From: Phycomyces blakesleeanus NRRL 1555(-)
Lineage: Eukaryota > Mucoromycota > Mucoromycetes > Mucorales > Phycomycetaceae
NCBI RefSeq assembly: GCF_001638985.1
Contig: NW_017265166.1
Location: forward strand, 62,001-126,000
DNA: 64,000 bases
Direction: 5' to 3'
Part shown: piece by piece, positions 10,227 through 19,491 of the stretch
Layout: every line of letters begins with the position of its first letter
How positions within the stretch are numbered: the stretch's first letter is position 1
The notes under the pieces: generated by a model
What the model was told of the DNA's origin: nothing
Seen by the model: the letters and a program-made list of their open reading frames with translations, nothing else
Database searches by the model: none
Position numbers and translations under genes: made by a program

Positions 10227-13200
10227 TCACCCCCTCTCGAAACTGTTGATCGTCCTCGGTCAACTCTGGTAGACTCTATCATCGAGAACGGCAAGGTGGA
10301 AGAGGAATCTATGGCCAGATCACGTCGCATATTGTTACGAGCAGCGGTCGGGTGATACCAGGTGCGGTCGAAATCGTCGGATTTGGCTATTTTGAGGCGG
10401 TCAGCATGAACCCAAGAAGTATAAGGGACACCTTCCATTGTTGTGAGCTTGTATATATTCTTATCGAAATTTTTATCTACTACAATATATGGGCCCATCC
10501 AGTTATATTCTAGTCCAAATTTGTTTTCATGCCGCAACAACAAATGTTCACCGATTGCGAACTGATGAGGTTTCATGATCGAATCCCATCGTTCCTTGTC
10601 TTGTTGGCTGTTGGCGGTTACTCGAGCGTCAGCATTTTTGCGAGCCTGTTGGAGATTACGAAGAAAAGGGATAGCGCCATCGGATACGAGGGTCGGGTCG
10701 TCAGGGATAGATGTATCCATAAATGGACGTAGGGGATCGCCAGGAATATGAGGTTCGCGGCCATAAGTCAAGAAAAATGGACTGAACCCAGTTGTACGAT
10801 GCTTTCTGATTCGGCAAGCCCAAAGTGCTGTTTCCAGATATTCGTCCCACCGGTGAATGGCACCATGTACATATTTACATAACATCTGTTTAAGAACACT
10901 ATTTAACCTTTCACATTTTCCATTAGTACGTGGGTGAAATGCTGAGGTTAATTTATGATGGAGCTTAATTTTCTTAATGTAAAAGCTCAAAATATGTGAC
11001 ATAAAGTTTGCACCACGATCTGTCAGAATTTCGTCTGGGCAACCAAAACGCATGACTATTTCTTCGTACAAAAAATTGGCGATGGCTTCGCCCGTAGCAG
11101 CAGGAACAGCACGTGCAATTGGCCAATTCGTAGCGTAGTCGACGGCAACCAAAATCCATCGATTTCCGTTGATTGTAGTGGGAAGTTCTCCAATGAAGTC
11201 GAGATGCCAACGAGAGAAAGCAGGGGGGATATCCAATGGTTCCAAAGGGGCATGGTGTATGTTGCGTTCTGCGTTTGAGGCCAATTGACATTGATGACAT
11301 TTCGATAACCATTCTTGAATTTGACTTCTCATGGCTGGCCACCACCAACGCTTCTTCATTAAATCATACACCGTTGTTTCTCCAGCATGTCCGAAACCAT
11401 TGTGGAAATTATTTACTAAGTCTGCACGCTTGGCAAACAGTGCAAAACGAATTTCTTGTACCGTGTCACCTATTTTAACGAGACGGAAAACCTTTTGGTC
11501 GTGGACCACAAACTTATTGCGTTGCCGATGGAGTAATTCTTTTATGTCTTCTGGCCATTCATCTTTTTTTCGTGCATAAAATTTTGGCCAGTCGGACGTT
11601 TGTGAGTCTGGTATGGTGTACAGGTATTCTGGTTCCATTGATTTAATTAATGTTGCATCGTATTCTGGGCCATCGAGACGAGAGAGCACATCAGGGACAC
11701 CATTGTCTTTGCCCGGTTTGTATTGAATTATCGGGTCGTACAGCTCGAATTCAGAAATCCACCTTATCAGGCGAGGCGTGGGCTTAACCTGACTGCGAAA
11801 ATACTTGAGTGGTAAGTGATCGGTGAATACAGTGAACGGTTTTCCTTCGATCATGCAGCGCCAAGTACGCAAGGCATGTAGAATACCGAGTAACTCGCGC
11901 TCTTGAGCAGGATACGATCTTTCGGCAGGGGAGAGTTTTTTCAATTCGAACGCTAATGGTTTCCAACTTCCGTTTTCGTCTTCTTGCATTAATACGGCAC
12001 CAACACCAAAATCTGAAGCATCTGTTTCAATGCGGAATGGTTTATCCATGTCTGGGGCAAGTAATACAGGTGCAGTACTCATTTTCTCTTTTAGTAAATC
12101 GAAACTTTCCTGGCATGTCTCCGTCCAAACGATAGGCCGTCGTTTTGGTCCTGTCCCTTTAGTTAAGTCTGTTAAGGGCGCAGCAATTCCAGCAAACCCA
12201 GGGATGAAGCGGCGGTAGTGCTGTGCAAGGCCAATAAATTGTCTAACTTCTTGTACATTTGTTGGCGGTGTCCATTCTTTTATAGTCTTTACTTTGTCTG
12301 GCGATGGTAAGATGCCTTGCGCAGATACGTTGAATCCAAGGAAAGTTAGTTTGTTTTTGTTAAATTCGCATTTTTTAAGGTTGGCAATTAATTTCGCTTC
12401 ACGTAGTCGGTTTAACACATGTCGTACATGTTCTTCGTGTTCTTCTGGTGTCGTGCTAAAGATTAGGATATCATCCAAATAGACTAAGGCAAACTTATCC
12501 AAACAATCTCCAAGAACTTTGTTCATAAGATGCTGAAACGTCGGTGGGGCATTGGTGAGACCAAAGGGAAGAACCAGAAACTCGTATTGGCCATATCGGG
12601 TGTTAAAGGCGGTTTTTGGCACATCTGAGTCTTGAATTCTCACTTGATGGTAACCGCTTTTGAGGTCCAAACTGGTGAAATGGTTTGCTCCACGAAGGCG
12701 TTCCAAACACTCATCGATGCGTGGCAATGGATGGTTATTGCGGATAGTAACTTTGTTCAGGGCTCTGTAATCAACACACATGCGCATCTCACCATTTTTC
12801 TTTTTAACAAATAAAATTGGAGCACCCCATGGCGAAGAACTCGGACGAATTAAGCCGAGGTCTAGAAGTTCCTTTAGTTGTTGCTGTAATTCGTCGAGTT
12901 CTCGAGGGCTCATTTTGAATGGCGGTTTATTGACAGGGTAGGCATCTCCAGTGTTTATAACGTGTTGGACGTCACGGTTCGGCGGTAATCCAGGTAAACC
13001 GTCTTGGAAAACGTCCTCAAATTCTTTTACTAATTTCATCCAGTGTTCATCATTATGTATTTCTTTTTCTGTCTTAATGTGCAACAAAAAGCATTCGGCC
13101 TCCTCTCTCCTAGAGAGTTTCTCAATTTGTTTTGCAGATATCAGATAGTTTAGGTGAGGTTTAGTAGGACGGGGCCCATGAGGACGCAAAATAAATTCTT

Positions 13201-13726
13201 GTTCATCACGATGTAAAGACCAGCTATCGACATGCCAATCTGGGACGGGTTTAGCCATTTGCAACCAAGTGCGGCCAAGAATCAAGTCGAATTTAGTGGG
13301 AAATACAAAAGCATCGATGGTGTCAGTGTATCCATTTAAAGAGAGGTTTAATGTTGCCTTCTGATGGATCTTAATGCTGTGTCCTCCTGCAGTTTCGACT
13401 GATCGTCCGGGTATATCCAAAATGTGTGTGGCCAAATGGGCGATCTGGGGTGATACATAGTTTGCACTAGCACCACTATCAATTAACACCAGGATTTGTT
13501 GTCCGTCAAGTATAGCGGCGTATAAGGGCAAGTCTGTGTCCACGGCAGCATGGAGATCTTCTAAGAAATGTTGGTCAGCAGTGAGACAAGGGTCACAATT
13601 TTCTTCAGACATAGTCTCAGGCTCTTCATTGGTAACATTTGTATACTGTTCAGACACGTCTTTATTAATTTCTGGTTCGCTAGTTTCGCTAATATTATTA
13701 GCCTGTGGGGAGGATTTTTCTTCCAT
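10187..13726 (-). CDS. pol: Ty3/gypsy Pol polyprotein (protease, RT, RNase H, integrase)
   Basis: The first ATG is MEEKSSPQ at 13726, giving about 1,179 residues; the frame is open upstream to about 13795, which allows entry by frameshift. Domain order: aspartic protease (DSGAS near residue 85), reverse transcriptase with LPFGLTNAPPTF and catalytic YLDD, RNase H (TDASDFG), integrase HHCC finger (HNGFGH...CHQC) and D,D-35-E-type core (WHLDFIGEL, LTDRGANF, then a Glu in GKCERLN), then a GPY/F-type module (WMGPYIVV). Protease first and integrase last is the Ty3/gypsy order. The stop lies about 40 bp inside the 3' LTR, so the polypurine tract is translated as Arg-Gly-Gly and the LTR encodes the last residues. 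I see no frame damage, so the copy may encode active enzymes. Confidence 0.95.
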   Translation of the reverse strand: MEEKSSPQANNISETSEPEINKDVSEQYTNVTNEEPETMSEENCDPCLTADQHFLEDLHAAVDTDLPLYAAILDGQQILVLIDSGASANYVSPQIAHLATHILDIPGRSVETAGGHSIKIHQKATLNLSLNGYTDTIDAFVFPTKFDLILGRTWLQMAKPVPDWHVDSWSLHRDEQEFILRPHGPRPTKPHLNYLISAKQIEKLSRREEAECFLLHIKTEKEIHNDEHWMKLVKEFEDVFQDGLPGLPPNRDVQHVINTGDAYPVNKPPFKMSPRELDELQQQLKELLDLGLIRPSSSPWGAPILFVKKKNGEMRMCVDYRALNKVTIRNNHPLPRIDECLERLRGANHFTSLDLKSGYHQVRIQDSDVPKTAFNTRYGQYEFLVLPFGLTNAPPTFQHLMNKVLGDCLDKFALVYLDDILIFSTTPEEHEEHVRHVLNRLREAKLIANLKKCEFNKNKLTFLGFNVSAQGILPSPDKVKTIKEWTPPTNVQEVRQFIGLAQHYRRFIPGFAGIAAPLTDLTKGTGPKRRPIVWTETCQESFDLLKEKMSTAPVLLAPDMDKPFRIETDASDFGVGAVLMQEDENGSWKPLAFELKKLSPAERSYPAQERELLGILHALRTWRCMIEGKPFTVFTDHLPLKYFRSQVKPTPRLIRWISEFELYDPIIQYKPGKDNGVPDVLSRLDGPEYDATLIKSMEPEYLYTIPDSQTSDWPKFYARKKDEWPEDIKELLHRQRNKFVVHDQKVFRLVKIGDTVQEIRFALFAKRADLVNNFHNGFGHAGETTVYDLMKKRWWWPAMRSQIQEWLSKCHQCQLASNAERNIHHAPLEPLDIPPAFSRWHLDFIGELPTTINGNRWILVAVDYATNWPIARAVPAATGEAIANFLYEEIVMRFGCPDEILTDRGANFMSHILSFYIKKIKLHHKLTSAFHPRTNGKCERLNSVLKQMLCKYVHGAIHRWDEYLETALWACRIRKHRTTGFSPFFLTYGREPHIPGDPLRPFMDTSIPDDPTLVSDGAIPFLRNLQQARKNADARVTANSQQDKERWDSIMKPHQFAIGEHLLLRHENKFGLEYNWMGPYIVVDKNFDKNIYKLTTMEGVPYTSWVHADRLKIAKSDDFDRTWYHPTAARNNMRRDLAIDSSSTLPFSMIESTRVDRGRSTVSRGGDVGHYFDESEKSG
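10227..10238 (-). other. Polypurine tract (plus-strand primer) of LTR-A element
   Basis: The minus strand reads GAGAGGGGGTGA directly against the 3' LTR start TGTCGG. The same tract lies beside the 3' LTRs at 1347 and 8316. Confidence 0.88.
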
Positions 13727-13728
13727 TG

Positions 13729-13771
13729 AACACAACCGACCTCCCGTTACGGTTGTGTTTCGCGAAAACCC
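13729..13771 (-). promoter_or_regulatory. Candidate -1 ribosomal frameshift signal between gag and pol
   Basis: On the minus strand the heptamer GGGTTTT (13771-13765) is split G GGT TTT in the gag frame, the X XXY YYZ pattern, and re-pairs as GGG TTT in the pol frame. Five bases (CGCGA) separate it from a perfect 10-bp stem, AACACAACCG/CGGTTGTGTT (13759-13750 with 13738-13729), with an 11-nt loop that holds the gag-frame TAA. It resembles the known signal of the yeast L-A virus (GGGUUUA plus stem). It works in this copy only if the upstream TGA at 13855-13857 is read through, or is a mutation absent from active copies. Confidence 0.75.
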
Positions 13772-13854
13772 TGCTTCTTGCTACGTGCCTCATCTAACTG
13801 TCTAATCGCTGCTAATCGATCCCTACAGTTCCTCTTGAAGTGACCAACTTCGCC

Positions 13855-14868
13855 TCACCAATGGCAAGTAGCCACATTACGTTTCTGAGGGGGGCGAGAT
13901 CGATAGTTATTACGGCGACCTTGAATCGCATCCAGGTCCATGGGCTCGGGACCACTGTACTGCTGTTGGTACGGCTGTTGGTACGTCTGTTGGTACGGTT
14001 GGGGGACGGGTGCGTAGTTGTTCTGTTGCCCCAAGTGGAGGCCACTGGCATATGCCAAAGCGATGTTGCAGGCATCGTCAACGTCGACAGGTCGGGCGGC
14101 AAGAACATTTCCTCGTATGGTGGGGTGAAGTCCGCGGACAAACTTGTCGAGGGCTTCTTCATCGTTCATTCCAGGCAACTCCAACTGGATGTCGTGGAAC
14201 GCGTCGATGTACTCTGCGACCGTTCCTGTTTGGTATAGTCGAGCAAGGCGGTCCCTGGACGTCTGTAGTGAGTAGACTGGACGAAATTCTCCCGACAGAG
14301 CCATCTTGAACTCATCCCAGGTTGTTGGATGTTTGTCCTTTACTTCCATGCGTCTCCACCATGTGTCTGCTCTGTCACGCAACAGATTCACTGCAAATTC
14401 ACAGGCTTTTGTTGCGGAAAAATTGTAGTATCTGGTGTAACGTTCGACTGCGCGCAGCCAACCATCCACTACTGTGGCAGAACGTTCTCCATGGAAGCAA
14501 TCAGGTTGCTTGATTCGTTCAGCACGGGCCTCCTGCTGCACCGTGATTGCTTTCATTGCTTTGGCGACGGCAGCAGCAATTGCTTCGGCTGTTAGAGTGG
14601 CGGTTTGGGGGGCCATTGTTTCTTCTTGTTCTTGTTTGTTCTTTCCTGTTAAGGTTGCGGCTAGTTTTGTGGCTAGTTCGGTCCACTTCTGTTCTCGGGC
14701 AGGGGTCTTCTTAATACGCTGTTCTTCAGGGATATGAGGAACACGCCGATTCTTCTTGTAGTCGTTTACTAATTCGCTAGGTAACAAGTCCTGGACTCGT
14801 TCTTCAATCTCGAATTGGCTAAGGGTCTTCTTATCAAATATGTCTTGGTGTCTTTCAACCGGATTCAT
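13855..14868 (-). CDS. gag: Ty3/gypsy Gag, ending at a TGA inside its zinc knuckle
   Basis: The ATG (MNPVERHQ) at 14868 lies just below the primer-binding site; the frame is open further up with no other ATG. About 337 residues: a charged N-terminus, an Ala/Thr-rich stretch, a retrotransposon Gag core (FHGERSATVVDGWLRAVERY, then TWDEFKMALSGEFRP) and a Gln/Pro/Tyr linker (PYQQTYQQPYQQQY). It stops at ...ATCHW-TGA. Past the TGA the same frame reads GEVGHFKRNC and runs on to TAA at 13747. With Cys at the TGA this would be a standard CX2CX4HX4C knuckle, so the TGA replaces the second zinc-binding Cys. It is either a nonsense mutation or a readthrough site. Confidence 0.9.
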   Translation of the reverse strand: MNPVERHQDIFDKKTLSQFEIEERVQDLLPSELVNDYKKNRRVPHIPEEQRIKKTPAREQKWTELATKLAATLTGKNKQEQEETMAPQTATLTAEAIAAAVAKAMKAITVQQEARAERIKQPDCFHGERSATVVDGWLRAVERYTRYYNFSATKACEFAVNLLRDRADTWWRRMEVKDKHPTTWDEFKMALSGEFRPVYSLQTSRDRLARLYQTGTVAEYIDAFHDIQLELPGMNDEEALDKFVRGLHPTIRGNVLAARPVDVDDACNIALAYASGLHLGQQNNYAPVPQPYQQTYQQPYQQQYSGPEPMDLDAIQGRRNNYRSRPPQKRNVATCHW

Positions 14869-14899
14869 CAAAGGTCTTGTTAGAGGAAAAATAGCTTCA

Positions 14900-14906
14900 G
14901 CTACCA
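14900..14906 (-). other. Minus-strand primer-binding site start (TGGTAGC)
   Basis: Two bases after the 5' LTR the minus strand reads TGGTAGC, then TGAAGC. TGG complements a tRNA CCA end, and TGGTAGC fits the 3' end of initiator tRNA-Met as used by many fungal retrotransposons. The match seems to fade after seven bases, so the primer tRNA is uncertain. Confidence 0.55.
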
Positions 14907-14908
14907 AT

Positions 14909-15271
14909 TGTCGTTCCTGATCTGGGATGGTCTTCCTTTTACTATAGCAAAGTCAAAAGGTCAAACCCACTGGGGATCGGAGAGTATATGTAAAATCGAA
15001 GAGAGGATAAAAAGGTCCTTTTTATTGATAGGAATTGAATTGTCTTATATAGTTTTCTAAACTAATACTGCGCATTATCCGCAGTAAACTATTATACTCT
15101 ATTTAATTACAAGAGAAGTCCTTTTACTGCGGTTGATGCTCAGAAGATGTTACTGTGGTTAATCTTTACAAGACATTACTGCGGTTCGTTATCTATGAGG
15201 TATCTTTGACATACAGAACTGCTGCAGTCAATTATCCCGATTTCTCGGATTCATCAAAATAATGTCCGACA
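14909..15271 (-). repeat. LTR-A (5' LTR of the complete element)
   Basis: 363 bp, ends TGTCG/CGACA. It is followed by ATAG, the right outer target duplication. Confidence 0.93.
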
Positions 15272-15615
15272 ATAGTCTTCCTTTTACTATAGCAAAGTCA
15301 AAAGGTCAAACCCACTGGGGATCGGAGAGTATATGTAAAATTGAAGAGAGGATAAAAGGTGCTTTTTATTGATAGGAATTGAATTGTCTTATATAGTTTT
15401 CTAAACTAATACTGCGCATTATCCGCAGTAAACTATTATACTCTATTTAATTACAAAAGAAGTCCTTTTACTGCGGTTGATGCTCAGAAGATGTTATTGT
15501 GGTTAATCTTTACAAGACATTACTGCGGTTCGTTATCTATGAGGTATCTTTGACATACAGAACTGCTGCGGTCAATTATCCCGATTTCTTGGATTCATCA
15601 AAATAATGTTTGACA
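15272..15615 (-). repeat. Remainder of the middle-layer LTR-A
   Basis: Starting with the duplicated ATAG, this continues the LTR that began at 8294 and ends TTTGACA. It differs from the young LTRs at several positions (for example GATAAAAGGTGC for GATAAAAAGGTCC) and is therefore older. Together the two parts make a 362-bp LTR flanked by ATTA. Confidence 0.88.
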
Positions 15616-15632
15616 ATTATTTTGATGAATCC
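15616..15632 (+). repeat. Continuation of the oldest inverted LTR-A; forms a 17-bp palindrome arm
   Basis: ATTATTTTGATGAATCC is the exact reverse complement of 15591-15607, with 8 bases between. It is read here as the interior of an LTR-A of opposite orientation whose tip is at 8282-8293. Beyond 15632 the likeness becomes weak. Confidence 0.65.
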
Positions 15633-15666
15633 ATAAAATCTGAAGATGGTTAACCACAGTGTCAGA

Positions 15667-16028
15667 TGTCAGAGTTGACATTGGTAACCAAAATCGGAAT
15701 TTACAAGCAACCAGTAATGGCTGACTTTTTAGGATAAAAGATCTTGACTTCGCCAATTGGTCTTTCACATATGTTTTAGATGTTTAAGATGGTGAATATA
15801 CTTGTAGAAGATATTACTGGACAACAAGCATCTAAGACATATTATCGTAGCTATTCTTTTAGTCAGAAATCAATTATCATTTTGTATAAATAGTCAAGAA
15901 ATACATTTAATAAAAAGCATCTTTATTCTTATCTAAAAACTATTCATAAACTTGACAATCCCCAGTGGTATTGATTCTGCGACTTAGTTACAAGTGCCAG
16001 AAAAGAAATACCAGATTGAGACTTGACA
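15667..16028. repeat. Probable degraded LTR of a third family (LTR-C), copy 1
   Basis: Starts TGTCAGAGTTGACAT and ends GAGACTTGACA. It shares with copy 2 (16120-16475) both ends, AATAAAAAGCAT and the CCAGT...GAGACTTGACA tail, but the two are strongly diverged. No clean target duplication was seen. Confidence 0.5.
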
Positions 16029-16119
16029 GCAGTACCTTGTTATGTACAGTAACATCTTCCTGAGCATTAACCACAGTATACACTGCAAAATTTTATTTAA
16101 AGTATTATGATATTAGTAG

Positions 16120-16475
16120 TGTCAGAGTTGACATCGTAGATAGAAATCCTTAAGTCAGATATCCGATTGGTTATTCCTTTTAACATATGCCCTCAATGTT
16201 ATACCAATTGGTTCCCCTTTTTGTTAACCAAGACATATTATATTGCCTTCCATAAATGTAAAACCAATATGTCTTGGGTAAAATAATTAGATTAGATAGT
16301 TTCACTTTGAAGAAATCTATATAAATACTCTAAGATTTATATCAATAAAAAGCATTCAATTCTCTATATTCCTATCTGTTCCTATTTATTCACAATATCC
16401 TAGTTGGTGGTGATCTATTATCAAAACTTATACAAGTTAAATTAATAAAAAGATACACCCAGTCGAGACTTGACA
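16120..16475. repeat. Probable degraded LTR of a third family (LTR-C), copy 2
   Basis: Starts TGTCAGAGTTGACAT, ends GAGACTTGACA and is flanked by GTAG on both sides (16116-16119 and 16476-16479), which could be a 4-bp target duplication. No coding region connects the two copies. Confidence 0.5.
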
Positions 16476-18273
16476 GTAGTATAATATTAAGATATTATGT
16501 AACATATCAATGATTTGTAGACATCTATTAATATTATCCAGCTCAAAAGAAATTAATTATTTGATCAAATAGTATTGAATACTATGTCTGTTTGGGAATG
16601 AAAATGTAAGTTTAGCTATAATATGCATACAGGCACAATTTGTTCCAAGAACAGTTTATAGACTATCACATATTAGGAACAATAAATGTATACTATTTGA
16701 AATGGTCTGGCATAATAACAGACGTCTATCACTCAGAATAGATATTTTTTTTTTGATATTTAACAAAATCTATTGGCTCAATTATTTTTAAAAATATAAT
16801 TATTTATTGGCATGATTTTTATAAATAGATCTTTCAATTGAAAACTAGGCTGCAGAAAAATATATTGCACACATTGATTTTTATTATGGTAAAAAAAAGC
16901 CTTATTTATGTTAATAACAGATTCAATATAATAATATAAAAAATATACATTTTTGCTTTAGAAAAGCTCTATATTCTAGACTGTTTGTGTCTACTCTACT
17001 TCTAATATTTCCACAGGGTATATTGCTAGATTATTTCTCATGGGAACCCAGTAGCATAAATACTTGCTTGATAGAATTCATTATCTAAAATAAAAGTAAA
17101 ATATATAATTTAAAGAATTAATATCTGATGGTGCTTGAGAAATAATGCTATGTATTTACCTCTTTGATATAGCCAGATTATTACTATCATTGTGAAGACG
17201 TATAAAAATAAAATAAATCATTGGGTTACTATAGAGTATTCTATAAACATACACAGCACTTACTTGGTAAGGATATCTTTATATCATAATTGAAAGATTA
17301 AATCATTATATAATACTACACACGTAAAATAAACTTAGTATAGGCTTACGTAGAGTATAGATATATATATAATCACCAGAGTTAAAGTACTTACTTTGCT
17401 TTTTCATATTGATTATACAGGAGTAAGAAAAGCTAGCCGTGTCTAATAAAAAAACATGTCATGAGAATGATGCTCTTTATACTTTGCACAGAGTATTGAA
17501 AGTGTTTACCATATAACTGCTTTATATATACTATCTAAGAAAATTAGTAATATATATTGTAAAGCTCATATTTAGAGACAAAGTACTTGAGTAGAATTTA
17601 TGAGTAAAGAAAGGATAGAAAGAGAGAAAATGAAAAATGTAATTGAAATATTTATAGAATATAGAAGATAAGCAGATTTTTCTTTTAAAAAAACCCCCTA
17701 AATTGGAATGTACTGGCCATAAAGTTTAATATTGTAGCAAACAAAATTAATTTTAATCCTCAATGTAAGAATGAGCAATAGCTATTAGAAACCATGTCTC
17801 CAATTGTAAATGAACAAAAAAATCAGATTTTACTAATAAATAAATCAATTGAATATAATTAATTGTTGAAGATGATAAAAAGTTATATATGAGAGTAAAA
17901 CTAAAGAAGAGATATAAGAGCTTGATGAAAATCAGGGCATAAAAATTATGCAACTTTTTTTAATGTATGCATATGTATGTAAGACTAAGCATGTGCTTTC
18001 ATGATGCCAGTATATGCTATGTTAATATTGCTTAGTTAAACCAGCCCAACTAATAAATTTTAACAACACAGCTCCTTATTAACTTTGATACACCATCAAC
18101 TTAACTACATATTATCTCTTTACTTACACACTGACTATCTTAAATCTTTTCTTCCCAAAGCTATTAAATTATTACACAGAAAGTATGAAAATATCTTAAT
18201 TGACTAACTTAAATAGAGCAGCATCAATCTATATATTGTCAATTAATTAATATGATATCAACAGTTATAAAGA
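16476..18273. other. AT-rich intergenic DNA, no gene seen
   Basis: Only short antisense open frames without domain likeness. I find no intact LTR, tRNA or TIR pair. It is probably decayed repeat sequence. Confidence 0.6.
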
Positions 18274-18940
18274 ATGAGACAGAAGTTTACCTATACAAAG
18301 AAAACCGATTCTGCAAAGGCATCATTGTCCAAACCATTGATTAATGCGGTCAACAAAGGCCAGGTGGGCCCTGCACATTCTTTACTTGCTCCTAAGTCTG
18401 ACAATGTAGTGCTCTCAAGAAGCAAGTATGAAAACATTATTGCACTCTTGTCTGCCAATAGTGGTGCTATTAAGACAGTATCTACAGCAGTCGGCACTAT
18501 TTAAGATAATGCAGCTAATATCATGAACACTGTTGATAGTCTTGTTGCTCTTCATATCAGCAGCCAGCAACCTGTTAGACAAGAATTTTCTCAGAATATT
18601 CAGACTGACATTGATGTTAGTTCTACTAGAAATGAGATTGACTTGAACCCTCAACTTCAAATTCAGGATCTTATTGGAAATACAAGATATCTCAAAATAT
18701 CCATTAGCTCTAAAAACTAAAAAGATAGAATATGTTATTAACAAGTAATTCCTAGAAACTTATTCAAAACCGTTTGAGAAATTTCAAACTTAAGTCGCAA
18801 GATTCTGACTGTATAAAAGAAAATGAAGAAAAGCCAATGTAAAATGTCAATGTTGGATTATCAGACATTGTGAATCAACAACTGGCAAATGATTTGATTT
18901 ATTATACCCACTGCCAACTAGCATCAGCACAAGCAACAAC
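18274..18940 (+). pseudogene. Accessory gene of a CACTA/Tnp2-like element, 5' part (continues inverted at 20731-20159)
   Basis: From ATG (MRQKFTYTKK) one frame runs through an in-frame TAA (18502-18504) to 18720: first Ser/Lys-rich, then a helical stretch (IIALLSANSGAIKTVSTAVG, then IMNTVDSLVALHISS). After a TAA, and perhaps an intron, another frame ends DLIYYTHCQLASAQATT exactly at the LTR-B. Skipping the LTR and undoing the inversion, it continues KELCRIVVNSYYNCLADS. It resembles an accessory DNA-binding-type protein beside a transposase, as in the intact element at 33803-34436. Function is not known from sequence. Confidence 0.6.
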
Positions 18941-19486
18941 TGTGGTGATCCAGACACTCGGATGTTGGATTTATCACATATAAGAACATATTCATATTGG
19001 GATAGCATAGTAGCTATCATCTTGTCAGTATAAAATATATATAAACGATTAAGTAATCAGCCCAATAATTATTACAGTTAGTACTGTAGATAATATCTTA
19101 AAGATTGTTAAGATAATTATATCATACTGCCGGGTAAACTGTGTCAGATCGATATGGAGCTAATTTAGTAGGAAGTCCTAAAGCTCTAGTATAAAAGAGA
19201 AAAGAATAGCTAAGAGCTAAAGAAGTACGATTTATGACTTGATGTCATAATTGTAACACCGACACTAGTTAAGCAGTAAATACACTCTAATAACCAAATA
19301 TAGTAAAGGAAGAAAGCCTTAAGAAACTAAGACGTAATGACAAGAGCAGATTGTGTTTTCTTATAAAAAGGGGCACTTTTTTATTTATGAATAAAGAAAA
19401 AACTTATATATAGTCTCAAAGTATTTCTATATGTCTCTATTATCAAATATTTTATTTTTCTATTGTTTTGTACCTGAAATACCACA
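18941..19486 (+). mobile_element. LTR-B at the left border of an inversion
   Basis: 546 bp, TGTGGTGATCC...ACCACA. The flanks are ACAAC on the left and ATACC on the right, which do not match each other. They match, crosswise and reverse-complemented, the flanks of the inverted LTR-B at 20732-21274. Confidence 0.93.
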
Positions 19487-19491
19487 ATACC

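Larger units (their letters stand above)
9864..15271 (-). mobile_element. Complete Ty3/gypsy-type LTR retrotransposon (5,408 bp)
   Basis: The LTRs at 9864-10226 and 14909-15271 are both 363 bp. In transcription order the minus strand has the 5' LTR, a TGGTAGC primer-site start two bases after it, gag, a -1 overlap, pol (protease-RT-RNase H-integrase, the Ty3/gypsy order), a polypurine tract and the 3' LTR. The array as a whole (8316-15271) is flanked by ATAG on both sides (8312-8315 and 15272-15275). The near-identical LTRs imply recent activity. One apparent defect is a TGA within the Gag zinc knuckle. I see no chromodomain. Confidence 0.95.

Noticed and set aside
10529..12814. Several plus-strand frames of 60-90 codons inside the retrotransposon
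   Set aside because: They lie antisense to the well-supported pol frame and have no domain of their own.
15591..15632. A 17-bp palindrome as a transcription terminator or protein-binding site
   Set aside because: It is explained by two LTR-A ends meeting in opposite directions in the nested insertion.
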